The notes beneath the pieces are model-generated. The model was not told the DNA's origin and ran no database searches. It worked only from the letters and a program-made list of their open reading frames with translations. A DNA stretch of 64,000 bases from an uncultured Clostridia bacterium (GTDB lineage Bacteria > Bacillota > Clostridia > Christensenellales > UBA1242), in assembly GCA_930990515.1 (NCBI GenBank), contig CAKNPS010000001.1:229280-293279 (forward strand), given 5' to 3'. Each line of letters opens with the position of its first letter. The first letter of the stretch is position 1. Shown here in pieces: positions 50,970-59,660 of this stretch. Both the position numbers and the translations under genes were made by a program.

Positions 50970-53900
50970 ATGAGAAAACTTAGATTAAATTTTGCAAAAG
51001 TATTTTTATTCATCGTGGCTGTAGTTATGCCTATTTCTATCACAGGAGTTATCGGAGCATATACCAATGTGTATGAAAAAAATGTTGCTCTCGCTGAAAC
51101 TTCAACAATAAACTATTATAGGAATTATCTTGAAGATGTTTCTATGACTAATGGAAACTTTAATAGTAGCACTGTCACATCAATAAGCCAAAATCCTTCT
51201 GGTTGGTCAAGACAAGTTTCTGATAGCCGTACAACCGCAGGAATTATTAATGTTGGCAATAATTTTGATAACTATAAAAATTCCACATACTATCTTTCTG
51301 TTAATCCAAAAGCAAAAGCAACAGACAGTCAAATTCTTATGATTAACTCAAAGACAAGTGCAAACGATATCAAAATGGCAAGAAATGGTTACCAATCTAG
51401 TTCTATCACCCTTTCTGCTAATTCTTTCTATTCTTTCCAAGTTTCTTTTAAGAGTGACACAAATTATACTGAAGATACAACATACATCAATCGTGGAAAT
51501 GTCACAAACGATGTAACAATTTATCAATCAAACTTCAATGCTGCCGAATTTGGTAGTTATGTTTCAATGACATATCGTAGCACAACATATTATGCAAAGA
51601 AAGACTTATCAGAAATGGTTGGAACATTTAATAATGAAGTTACTTCAAATCGTGCTTTCTATTATGATGGAACTTATGTTGGTTTCCTTTACGACATCAC
51701 CCCAGATGACGAAGACGACACAGAAACACCAATATATGTAAATCTTGACGATGTAACTGAAATTACCGTGCCTGCAAATATCAATATGATTACAAACCCA
51801 GACGATTCAGGCTCAACAACATCATTTGATGAAGATTACACAGCCCCAATCGCTGATTTTGAAGAATATGAAGATTATTTAAGATTTCAACGCGATGGAA
51901 TAACTTATTATGTTTCAAAATCAAGAGTAAACTACACAGTCAGAGAAGGAGCAGAATATTACACTTGTTCAATCACATTCAACCCAAACACAAATAGTTA
52001 CACAAGCGGTTCTTATACCCTTGCAAGCGGACAACCATATTATTCTCAAAGAACAGACTATACTTCAAACGACGAATACGGACAAGGTTCAATCTATGTT
52101 ACAGGCCTTGTTGATGAAGACGGAAATGAAGTGGAACTTTCTTATGAAAAAGTAACCTCACCTGAATGGACAACTTTCTATTTCTTTGTTGCAACTGGAA
52201 ATACTGAACAAACAGTTAATTTAGAATTATGGCTAGGTGCTAAAGATGCAAAGAATGTCAGCACAATTGAATCTACTGGTGTTGTTTACTTTGACGATAT
52301 AAAGATTCAACGATACAGCGAAAATTATTTCTATGACACCTATTTTGATTATCTTGATAGCAAGTTCTATGGTGTAAATTATGATAATGCTGGAACAATA
52401 TTAGGAGAAAAACAATCAAGTGTTAAAATCACCAACCTAAACAAGAATAACGAACTTAAATATAGCGAAGACTACAATTTCAATTTTGAAGGAGTTGACA
52501 GTGCCGCTCTTAAAGGTTTCTCAAAAACTGCTGGAAGCGGAAATGCTCAAATTGTTGGTTTAAATAAAGATAGTTTTGAACTTGCAACTGGAAATTCTTA
52601 TGCTGGTTCAAATCTCAATGTTTATGAACAATATGACGAAGATGGAAACATAACAATCACCCCTAACACACAAGCACTTGCTCTTTGGGCAGACAATAAC
52701 TATGTTGAAGTAACTGCTAAAAACAGCATTGAAATTGAAACTCACGGCATTTATAAAATCACTGTTGACTATAAACTTATTGATGTAACAGGAACAGCAT
52801 ATCTTAAAGTTCAAGAAAATAGTAGCGTATATGCAGATAACGGTCTTGATGAAAATAATTCTAGTTATACCCTTTCAAGCGGAAGTGTTAGCGGAACAAG
52901 CAATGGTTCTTCAAATTACAACAACCTTTACAACACTCTTACCATCTATGTAAAAGGCTCTGATTTATACAATTCAAAAATCGACTTAACTCTTGCTCTT
53001 GGTTCAAGTGATGAAAGTGCAACAGGTTGCGTTGTTTTTGATGATATTAGAGTGGAAAGAGCAACTTTTGCTGAATTTGAAGAAGCTTCTTCAAGTGTGG
53101 AACTTGGTGCACTTTCAGGCACACCAACAATTGAAAACGGATATTTCAACTTAACTGAAATCACTGATTTTAACTATCCTTTAACTCCTGCAAGTTGGAC
53201 AATTGAAAAAGAAAGTGGACTTACATTTGGTGGTATTATAAACACTAAAGCAAGCGAATATCAAAAATATCAAGACAAGGCAAAAGAAAATGCTGAACTT
53301 GAAGATTCTGAAAACCCATACCTTTGGGCAAATTATGGAAATCCGGGAAATCCAAATGGTAATGATAGTGCAAATGCTTTTTCAAACAACATTTTAATGC
53401 TTGCAAACCTTTCATCTGGCAGACAAACAGTCACCTCCCCAACATTCTCATTAAATGCCAACTCATTCTACAAACTCAACTTTAAATATTTAACTCGTTC
53501 AATTGATTTAAGTAATATAACAAGTTTTAAAGTTAGCATCTACAACGACCAAAATGTTTTACTTTTTGAAGATGAAAATGTATCTAATAGTGCTTGGAGT
53601 GATTATTCCGTTTATTTCCAAACATTTGAAGGTGCTGAAAATGTTTATGTCGTAATTGATTTTGGAACTTCAGATAATTTACAAGTTGGTTTTGCATATT
53701 TTGACAACTTTGAACTTAATTCTTCAGATGCTAATGAATTTAATAGTTTACCAACAACAGCAAACAAAGTTGATATGACAAATTATTATCTTAATCTCCC
53801 AACCAATGTAATAACCGACGATTTAACTGACTTTGATTCTAGTGCTTACACAGGTTCAACAAATGAAGAAGGAATAAGCACTGGTGGAATTGTTAATGAT

Positions 53901-55061
53901 AGTTACTTTGAAAATGACGAAAACTTTAGAATTGAAAAAGAAAACGATGAAGATGTTAAACTTTTTGTTATTAGAACAGAAGGTTTTGCAAGTGGAAGTT
54001 CAACAACCACTCACACCATTGAAAGTGCTTTCAATTTTGACTTAACAAGTGGAAGTTATTATAAATTGACATTTATGCTCAAAACAAAGTTCGTTTATAA
54101 TGGAACAAATGGTGATGAAGAATTTGATATTAACGACCAAACTTATGGAGCAACTGTTGGTCTTACTGGTTTTGATTATATGACAGAACTTAAATCAAAT
54201 GATGAATATAGAGAATATACCCTTTACATTCACCCAACCGCAGATGCAACTGCAAAACTTCATATTTCACTTGTCAGCGATCACCCACTCACAACAGGAA
54301 CAATGGTTCTTTACAACATCTCCTTTGAAGATATTTCTACAGATGATGACACAGTTCCACAAGAATTTACCACAGCACAAGAAACCATTGATGCAAATGA
54401 CTATAATGTGAATGAAGATTTAGTTGCAATTGCTGATGCCACATCAGATGATGAAACTTCAGATGACGACACTTCTGACGACACCACAGAAGATACAACA
54501 AATCAAAATGACTATGCTTGGCTTCTTTATGTTTCTTCAATAATCACCGCTCTTGCCATTATCGTTGCAATTTTAGGTTATTATTTAAGAAAAATTAAGA
54601 TTAAGAAAATCGAAACAAAACGTAAGGAAACTTATGACAGAAAAGGCAGTTTGCATAAAGATGTTATAAGACAAGAAGCAGAACAAGAAAGAGCAAAAGA
54701 AGTTGAAAAACTTGAAAGTGACATTAAGAAATTTGAAACAGAACTTGAAAACATTGAAAAAGAACATAAAGACAAAGTTGTAAAACTTAGAAAAGATGAA
54801 AATAAGGTTGTTTCTAAATCAACAGAAAAAGAATTCAAGTTGTTCGCTCAAAAGAGAAGTGTTCTTTCAGAAAAGATTGATGTATTAAAGCATCAACTTG
54901 AAAATGTTAAATCTCCTGAATATCTCCTCTCTCTTGAAAGAAAGAAGTTTTTGGAAAACGAAGCAAAACAAAAACAACTCGACAAAGAATCAAAACTTTT
55001 GAATAAACAAAAAGAAGATGAAAAGAAAGCAAAAGAGAGCGATAAAAAGAAGAAAAAATAA
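50970..55061 (+). CDS. large membrane-anchored surface protein with carbohydrate-binding-like modules
   Basis: 1363 residues. A signal peptide or anchor (about 8-30) is followed by an extracellular part of about 1150 residues, acidic and rich in Asn, Ser, Thr and Tyr. At least four beta-sandwich modules of the family 4/16/22-like carbohydrate-binding type recur; each begins with a line such as NSFYSFQVSFKS or GSYYKLTFMLKT and ends with VYFDDIKIQR, VVFDDIRVER or AYFDNFELN. A DDETSDDDTSDDTTED linker leads to a membrane helix (about 1183-1206), then about 155 cytoplasmic residues forming a long Lys/Glu coiled coil. Ligand is probably a polysaccharide (inference). The internal coiled coil suggests a link to a cytoplasmic partner. 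Confidence 0.75.
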   Translation: MRKLRLNFAKVFLFIVAVVMPISITGVIGAYTNVYEKNVALAETSTINYYRNYLEDVSMTNGNFNSSTVTSISQNPSGWSRQVSDSRTTAGIINVGNNFDNYKNSTYYLSVNPKAKATDSQILMINSKTSANDIKMARNGYQSSSITLSANSFYSFQVSFKSDTNYTEDTTYINRGNVTNDVTIYQSNFNAAEFGSYVSMTYRSTTYYAKKDLSEMVGTFNNEVTSNRAFYYDGTYVGFLYDITPDDEDDTETPIYVNLDDVTEITVPANINMITNPDDSGSTTSFDEDYTAPIADFEEYEDYLRFQRDGITYYVSKSRVNYTVREGAEYYTCSITFNPNTNSYTSGSYTLASGQPYYSQRTDYTSNDEYGQGSIYVTGLVDEDGNEVELSYEKVTSPEWTTFYFFVATGNTEQTVNLELWLGAKDAKNVSTIESTGVVYFDDIKIQRYSENYFYDTYFDYLDSKFYGVNYDNAGTILGEKQSSVKITNLNKNNELKYSEDYNFNFEGVDSAALKGFSKTAGSGNAQIVGLNKDSFELATGNSYAGSNLNVYEQYDEDGNITITPNTQALALWADNNYVEVTAKNSIEIETHGIYKITVDYKLIDVTGTAYLKVQENSSVYADNGLDENNSSYTLSSGSVSGTSNGSSNYNNLYNTLTIYVKGSDLYNSKIDLTLALGSSDESATGCVVFDDIRVERATFAEFEEASSSVELGALSGTPTIENGYFNLTEITDFNYPLTPASWTIEKESGLTFGGIINTKASEYQKYQDKAKENAELEDSENPYLWANYGNPGNPNGNDSANAFSNNILMLANLSSGRQTVTSPTFSLNANSFYKLNFKYLTRSIDLSNITSFKVSIYNDQNVLLFEDENVSNSAWSDYSVYFQTFEGAENVYVVIDFGTSDNLQVGFAYFDNFELNSSDANEFNSLPTTANKVDMTNYYLNLPTNVITDDLTDFDSSAYTGSTNEEGISTGGIVNDSYFENDENFRIEKENDEDVKLFVIRTEGFASGSSTTTHTIESAFNFDLTSGSYYKLTFMLKTKFVYNGTNGDEEFDINDQTYGATVGLTGFDYMTELKSNDEYREYTLYIHPTADATAKLHISLVSDHPLTTGTMVLYNISFEDISTDDDTVPQEFTTAQETIDANDYNVNEDLVAIADATSDDETSDDDTSDDTTEDTTNQNDYAWLLYVSSIITALAIIVAILGYYLRKIKIKKIETKRKETYDRKGSLHKDVIRQEAEQERAKEVEKLESDIKKFETELENIEKEHKDKVVKLRKDENKVVSKSTEKEFKLFAQKRSVLSEKIDVLKHQLENVKSPEYLLSLERKKFLENEAKQKQLDKESKLLNKQKEDEKKAKESDKKKKK

Positions 55062-55066
55062 AATAG

Positions 55067-55089
55067 AAGGGGCTTGAAAAAAGTCCCTT
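55067..55089 (+). terminator. rho-independent terminator
   Basis: AAGGGGCTT (55067-55075) pairs with AAGTCCCTT (55081-55089), one G-T pair, then T-rich sequence. Confidence 0.8.
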
Positions 55090-55164
55090 TTATTTTTGCT
55101 TTTATTTCTTGATTGACTTTTAAAATTATATAATGTATAATATTGAAACTTAAGGAGTTATAAA

Positions 55165-55659
55165 ATGGATAAATGGAACAAAAGATTTATGGAATTAACA
55201 GAGCACATTGCCACATGGTCAAGTTGTTTAAGACGCCAAGTTGGAGCAGTTATTGTGAAAGATAAACGCATTATGACAACTGGCTATAATGGTGCCCCTG
55301 TTGGCGTTAAAACTTGTGTTGAAAAAGGTTTTTGCTTAAGAAATCAAATGAATGTTCAAAGTGGAACTCATGCAGAAATTTGCTATGCTGCACACGCTGA
55401 ACAAAATGCCATCATTCAGGCTGCAAAAGAAGGTATCAGCCTTAAAGGTTGCGTTTTATATTGCACCCACCAACCTTGCGTTGTTTGTGCCAAAATGATT
55501 ATTAATGCAGGAATAAAAGAAGTTATCTACAAAGAAGGCTATCCAGACGATTTCTCACTTGAAATTTGCAAAGAAGCTGGAGTAAAACTTACAAAGTATG
55601 AAGATTTAGAAAAAGAAGATAATAAAAAAATTAAAGTATACAAGAAAATTAGTAAATAA
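55165..55659 (+). CDS. dCMP deaminase (ComEB-like)
   Basis: Zinc-dependent cytidine/deoxycytidylate deaminase, 164 residues, making dUMP for thymidylate synthesis. The zinc site is HAEQNAI (His77, Glu79) with PCVVC (Cys105 and Cys108); the RRQVGAVIVKDKRIMTTGYNG segment is the usual dCMP deaminase N-terminal strand. AAGGAG lies upstream of the ATG. Single gene, followed by a small membrane-protein pair. Confidence 0.93.
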   Translation: MDKWNKRFMELTEHIATWSSCLRRQVGAVIVKDKRIMTTGYNGAPVGVKTCVEKGFCLRNQMNVQSGTHAEICYAAHAEQNAIIQAAKEGISLKGCVLYCTHQPCVVCAKMIINAGIKEVIYKEGYPDDFSLEICKEAGVKLTKYEDLEKEDNKKIKVYKKISK

Positions 55660-55719
55660 TTTTATATTCTTTTTCAAAATTTTATATTTTTTGATATAAT
55701 TCTATTGGAGGTTTTTGTT

Positions 55720-56226
55720 ATGTATAATAAAAGAAAAATTCACTTAATTTTTTCAATAATTTTCTTTGTATTACTGGTATATATAGCTATAAATTCATTT
55801 GTTGATGCCATGACAATTAACTGGCTTGAAAATGAAGACTTATATGATAAAATCACACTTTATTCTTGGCTTATCTTTGCTTGGAGTGTTTTTACCATAC
55901 TAATTATTATCGCCAATTTTTACTCTAATAATAAACTTAAATGGATAAAAATCATTTGCCTTTTTGCTCTTGCTATTTTACTTTTAGTTTTCTCTTGCAT
56001 TATCAAATCTCAATCAGATGGAAGTAATTCAGAAGACGCCGTTGTTGTTGCAGCTTTTTCAAATTATATTTTAAGTTTTGTCATAAGTTTTGCATATTTT
56101 ATCGTATCCTTAATCGACACTATTTTCTCTTGCAAAGAAAAAAAGTTTTTAAAAACATTGCCAGAAACACAACCTAAACTTGAAGAAATTAAAGATAATG
56201 AGGTAAAGGCAAATGACAAAAAATAA
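55720..56226 (+). CDS. hypothetical membrane protein, four helices
   Basis: 168 residues with membrane helices at about 8-28, 45-65, 72-92 and 107-130 and a charged cytoplasmic C-terminus. Not recognised. ATG 55720 has GGAGG at 8-nt spacing. It overlaps the next gene by 14 nt, so the two are one unit. Confidence 0.7.
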   Translation: MYNKRKIHLIFSIIFFVLLVYIAINSFVDAMTINWLENEDLYDKITLYSWLIFAWSVFTILIIIANFYSNNKLKWIKIICLFALAILLLVFSCIIKSQSDGSNSEDAVVVAAFSNYILSFVISFAYFIVSLIDTIFSCKEKKFLKTLPETQPKLEEIKDNEVKANDKK

Positions 56227-56710
56227 TATCCTTAAAATTGTATTGTCTGCAATATTTTTTGTTGTATTTTTAATTGCTTCAATAGTTCTTATAATTATTC
56301 CAAGCAGTCAACAAGTTAATTTAGAAACAAATTATACTTATCGTGACACATCTGAAGAGTTTTTATCTAGGACAAATGTTAGTTTTGCCATAAAAAACAA
56401 CTCAAATGGTAGAGTGAAAATTGATGATATAACAATTTTATGCTATCTAAACAATGGATCATGTGAAGAAAAAATTCTATATGAAAATTTTACTATTGAA
56501 AAAAATGATACTTTATCGATTGACACCTATGTTTACGTTTTATCCACTAATATTTCACATTTTGAAATCCAATTCAAAAATGCACGTGTAATCGATAACA
56601 ATATTTACTTATTTGTTGGTTTAGGCCTTTTGCTTCCAATGGTAATTTGTGGATACCTTTTCACTGTAAGTTTAATTGGTGGTATTAAAGAAATTAAAAA
56701 TAAAAAATAA
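56213..56710 (+). CDS. hypothetical membrane protein, two helices
   Basis: 165 residues with an N-terminal helix (about 7-30), an external beta-rich domain (about 35-128) and a second helix (about 130-155). Not recognised; the external part reads like a small immunoglobulin-like fold (SFAIKNNSNGRVKIDDITI). GAGGTAAAGG precedes the ATG. Coupled to the preceding four-helix protein; the pair may form a small complex. Confidence 0.7.
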   Translation: MTKNNILKIVLSAIFFVVFLIASIVLIIIPSSQQVNLETNYTYRDTSEEFLSRTNVSFAIKNNSNGRVKIDDITILCYLNNGSCEEKILYENFTIEKNDTLSIDTYVYVLSTNISHFEIQFKNARVIDNNIYLFVGLGLLLPMVICGYLFTVSLIGGIKEIKNKK

Positions 56711-56717
56711 ATCAAAT

Positions 56718-56749
56718 AAAAAATAGGAAAGTTTTGTTTCCTATTTTTT
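56718..56749. terminator. bidirectional terminator
   Basis: AAAAAATAGGAAA (56718-56730) pairs with TTTCCTATTTTTT (56737-56749); between convergent genes. Confidence 0.85.
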
Positions 56750-56790
56750 TGTTATAGACATATTTATTTCCTCAAACAAGACTACTGATA

Positions 56791-57315
56791 TTAGAAGTCG
56801 TCATCGTCATCATCTTCGTCGTTTTCTTCTTCATCTTCATCGTCATCATCATAATCATCGTCATCTTCTTCGTCTTCGTCCTCGTCGTCAAACTCATCAT
56901 CGAATTCTTCGTCAAGGTCAATATCTTCATCGTCGATTGTGTCATCAAAGCCGATTTCTGTGTCTAAATCGTCATCAAGCAAACTATCATCACCAATATC
57001 AGTAACTGATGCCATATCTCCTGTTTCTTCGTCTTCGTCGATGATTTCATCTTCGTCACGATTAAGATAGTCTTCCCAATCAGCATTCATTTCTCCATCT
57101 TCGCTTTGGTGTTCTTTAAGACAGGTTGAACACATAATTTCGTCTGGAGAAATATAGTTAGTTTTACAAATTGGACAAAGTTCAAGGTCTAAATCACTGG
57201 TATATTCATCTTTCTTTGCAGAAAGTTCAGCTTTGCAAACACTGCAAAGTTTTTCTTTCTTTTCAATAAAGTTAAGTTCACATCTTGGACATCTGATATA
57301 AACAGGTTTTCTCAT
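56791..57315 (-). CDS. zinc-ribbon protein with extreme acidic tail
   Basis: 174 residues. Four Cys-x2-Cys pairs in the first 70 residues (CPRC, CSVC, CPIC, CSTC) make two probable zinc ribbons. From about residue 75 to the end the chain is mostly Asp and Glu; the last 50 residues contain almost nothing else. Such a protein could bind basic partners such as ribosomal or DNA-binding proteins, or act as a DNA mimic, but no homologue is known to me. AAGGAG precedes the ATG. Downstream of tsaB on the same strand, 62 nt away. Confidence 0.7.
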   Translation of the reverse strand: MRKPVYIRCPRCELNFIEKKEKLCSVCKAELSAKKDEYTSDLDLELCPICKTNYISPDEIMCSTCLKEHQSEDGEMNADWEDYLNRDEDEIIDEDEETGDMASVTDIGDDSLLDDDLDTEIGFDDTIDDEDIDLDEEFDDEFDDEDEDEEDDDDYDDDDEDEEENDEDDDDDDF

Positions 57316-57377
57316 ATAATCTCCTTGTAAATTCGTTTTATATTCTACATTTTATCATCACACTTGTCAACTATTTT

Positions 57378-58019
57378 TCACACTTTTTTTACACTTTTTA
57401 AATTTGCTTCAGCTTGTGAAGGACGAAGGTATAATGGATTGACATTTTCAATGCTTTCACTCTTACCATTTTCCACTAAAGTTAAGGCAAAATTAAGAAG
57501 TTCATGTGTTGTGATTTCAACGTAATCGGCATTTTCTAAAACTAAATCGCCGTTTAAACATACCTTTTTTTCTTTAATTTTTTCTAGTTCGCACCTTTCT
57601 ATCATTCTCTCTTCTTTAAGTTTTATACCATTTTTATCAAATTCAGCCACAAAAAATAAATTTGAAAGAGCATTAAGAACAGTGGCAAAACTATTATTAT
57701 TCTTTTGACTATAAATATATGCCATAAGCTCTAGTGACGACACTGGGAAAAATTTTGCTTTTTCGTTCACAACCGCAATTGCTTTAATGATTGCCACACC
57801 AATTCTAATTCCTGTGAAGGAACCAGGTCCAACAACCACTGCAAAATTTTCAATATCATTAATTTTCACACCCGCTTCAGTGCAAACTTCATCAATCGTT
57901 TTTAAAACATTTTCTGAATGTTTGCTTTTGGCATCAATTATTTTTTCAATTCGCTTTCCGTCATCTAAAATGAGTCCGACATTTGCTTCCATAAAAGCGG
58001 TATTTATTGCTAAAATCAT
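57378..58019 (-). CDS. tsaB: tRNA threonylcarbamoyladenosine biosynthesis protein TsaB
   Basis: Non-catalytic partner of TsaD in forming t6A37 in ANN-decoding tRNAs. N-terminal ILAINTAFMEANVGL and the central VVGPGSFTGIRIGVAIIKAIA motif (about residues 62-81) are diagnostic. 213 residues, slightly short of the family average because the C-terminal domain is compact. AGGGGG precedes the ATG. Follows tsaE in the operon. Confidence 0.94.
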   Translation of the reverse strand: MILAINTAFMEANVGLILDDGKRIEKIIDAKSKHSENVLKTIDEVCTEAGVKINDIENFAVVVGPGSFTGIRIGVAIIKAIAVVNEKAKFFPVSSLELMAYIYSQKNNNSFATVLNALSNLFFVAEFDKNGIKLKEERMIERCELEKIKEKKVCLNGDLVLENADYVEITTHELLNFALTLVENGKSESIENVNPLYLRPSQAEANLKSVKKV

Positions 58020-58053
58020 ATTGCCCCCTATCTTGCTCTATATTTTACCAAGA

Positions 58054-58491
58054 CTATTTTTTATTTCCTTCTATAACTATAATTTTTCTTGTTCTTTCGT
58101 TAATTTTTTCAATATTAATCACAAAATCCACTTGTGTGATAAGTCCTTCAACATTTTCTGCCCATTCCACAAGGCAAACTCCATCAAGCCTATCTTTGTC
58201 AAAATATTCTTCAAAACCGACTGCCAAAGCCTCTTCCATTGAAGATAAACGATACATATCAAAATGATAAATAGGAAATTTCCCATTATATGTATTAAGA
58301 AGAGTGAAAGTTGGGCTTGTAACAACATCATCACTTCCAAGATATTTAACTAAACTTTTCACAAATGTTGTTTTTCCACTTCCCAAATCGCCATTTAAAA
58401 GAATAATCATTGATGGCTTAATAATTTTACTAAAAGCCCTTGCTAAGGCATCAGTTTCGGCTAAATTATGGCTTTCCATTTCAATTTTCAT
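58054..58491 (-). CDS. tsaE: tRNA threonylcarbamoyladenosine biosynthesis ATPase TsaE
   Basis: P-loop ATPase that binds the TsaB-TsaD complex. Walker A GDLGSGKTTF lies at about residues 35-44, followed by SPTFTLLNTY, the HFDMYRL motif and VEWAENVEGL, all canonical for the family. 145 residues. AAGGAA lies upstream of the ATG. Operon order PAP2 phosphatase, tsaE, tsaB. Confidence 0.95.
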   Translation of the reverse strand: MKIEMESHNLAETDALARAFSKIIKPSMIILLNGDLGSGKTTFVKSLVKYLGSDDVVTSPTFTLLNTYNGKFPIYHFDMYRLSSMEEALAVGFEEYFDKDRLDGVCLVEWAENVEGLITQVDFVINIEKINERTRKIIVIEGNKK

Positions 58492-58504
58492 AGTTTTCCT
58501 TCTT

Positions 58505-59077
58505 TTATTCCGTTATATTTTCTTTCTGCTTTTTGTTTTTATCCTTATATTTTTCATAATAATATTTAAGTAAAAGTCCCAAAACACCAAACACAACTGC
58601 TAGGCTCATACCTGCAATCACATCGGTTAAATAGTGTTTTCCAAGATACATTCTAGACAGCATCACAAGCCCCACATAGACAACAAGTGCAAGCGTCACC
58701 CAAACCCTTTGTCCTTTTTTCTTGTATACTGAAAAAAGATATGCCCCTAAAAATATGGCGATTAAAGTTGCGCAAATTGTGTGTCCACTCGGCATACTGA
58801 AATCAGTTACCACATCGCCTATGTTCACAATCGTGTCTGAAACATTAAAAGGTCTAGGTCTTGCGATTGCTTCTTTCAAAATGTTCTGAGTAAGGTATGC
58901 AAATCCGTATGTAAACAAAAACCAAAAAGCATATCTCTTTTTTGTGAATAAGAAAAAGATAACAAGAGCCACCGCACCGACATAACTTCCAATCAAAGAA
59001 ATGACTTGAAATGCTCCGTCAAAAAATGGCGTTCTTCCTGCTTGTAAAAATTCAATTATCTTAATCTCAAAATCCAT
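58505..59077 (-). CDS. PAP2-family membrane phosphatase
   Basis: 190 residues with about five membrane helices. The three phosphatase motifs are complete: KEAIARPRP, PSGH and SRMYLGKHYLTD. The substrate is probably undecaprenyl pyrophosphate or a phosphatidate-type lipid; sequence cannot decide. No Shine-Dalgarno: TAAAAT is 6 nt before the ATG with TTGTTT 17 nt further up, so the mRNA may be leaderless. 13 nt before tsaE. Confidence 0.92.
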   Translation of the reverse strand: MDFEIKIIEFLQAGRTPFFDGAFQVISLIGSYVGAVALVIFFLFTKKRYAFWFLFTYGFAYLTQNILKEAIARPRPFNVSDTIVNIGDVVTDFSMPSGHTICATLIAIFLGAYLFSVYKKKGQRVWVTLALVVYVGLVMLSRMYLGKHYLTDVIAGMSLAVVFGVLGLLLKYYYEKYKDKNKKQKENITE

Positions 59078-59083
59078 AAGAAT

Positions 59084-59112
59084 ATTTTACCAAATTTAAC
59101 GCAAAAAAACAA
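59084..59112 (-). promoter_or_regulatory. promoter of the PAP2-tsaE-tsaB operon
   Basis: Minus strand TTGTTT (59107-59112), 17-nt spacer, TAAAAT (59084-59089), 6 nt before the start codon. Confidence 0.6.
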
Positions 59113-59140
59113 ATATATTTAATAATTGATAAAAATATTT

Positions 59141-59165
59141 AAAAAACAGGCAATGCCTGTTTTTT
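59141..59165. terminator. bidirectional terminator behind repeat array B
   Basis: AAAAAACAGGC (59141-59151) pairs with GCCTGTTTTTT (59155-59165); T runs on both strands. Confidence 0.8.
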
Positions 59166-59171
59166 GTTAAT

Positions 59172-59364
59172 AAAATCTAGAAAGTGCTACAAGCACCAAT
59201 CCGTGATTGGATATTTTGAGAATATTTGCTAAACAACTTAATTGCTAATGTTTAAACATTACTCCGCTAAAATCTAGAAAGTGCTACAAGCACCAATCCG
59301 TGATTGGATTTTTTGAGAATATTTGCAAAATATTTAAATACTAATTTTCAAAACAACCATTGCT
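59172..59364. repeat. 97-bp tandem repeat array, locus B
   Basis: Two units (59172-59268 and 59269-59364) closely matching each other and the good unit of locus A. Each contains AATCTAGAAAGTGCTACAAG, hairpin GTGCTACAAGCAC, hairpin CCAATCCGTGATTGG followed by a T-rich stretch, and, in the first unit, CTAAACAACTTAATTGCTAA. The loop bases of the second hairpin differ from locus A while the stem is kept. Confidence 0.85.
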
Positions 59365-59379
59365 AGAATCTAGAAAGTG

Positions 59380-59607
59380 TCATAGACACCCAAAAGTTTT
59401 GACATTAACTGTAATTCTAACTCCTAAAAGATTTTGCATTATGGCTTGTGTAACTGTCCCAAGTCTTGTTATACATTCCGCATTGTTTAAATTAGAACCA
59501 ACATCGCGTGTCCAATACATTAGATTATTTCCTTTATTTTTCAATATGTCAGAAACTAAATCAGAAAACTCGACTTCATAGTTTCCACTACCAAATACTT
59601 CATCCAT
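59380..59607 (-). pseudogene. C-terminal fragment paralogous to the phase-variable lipoprotein
   Basis: 75 codons matching the last 70 or so residues of the large lipoprotein: EFSDLVSDIL, NLMYWTRDVGSNLN, AECIT, GVRITVNVKTFGCL. No promoter or ribosome site precedes the ATG at 59607, and no signal peptide or body exists. It is followed by the same 97-bp repeats as the full gene. Either a decayed copy left by duplication or a silent donor cassette for gene conversion. Confidence 0.8.
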
Positions 59608-59643
59608 TTCTTTTAAAGAAAAATAAATTTATACAATTAAAAA

Positions 59644-59660
59644 AAGTGGCATTGCCACTT
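59644..59660 (-). terminator. terminator of the SSB-like gene
   Basis: AAGTGGC (59644-59650) pairs with GCCACTT (59654-59660); T-run on the minus strand; overlaps the stop codon. Confidence 0.8.
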
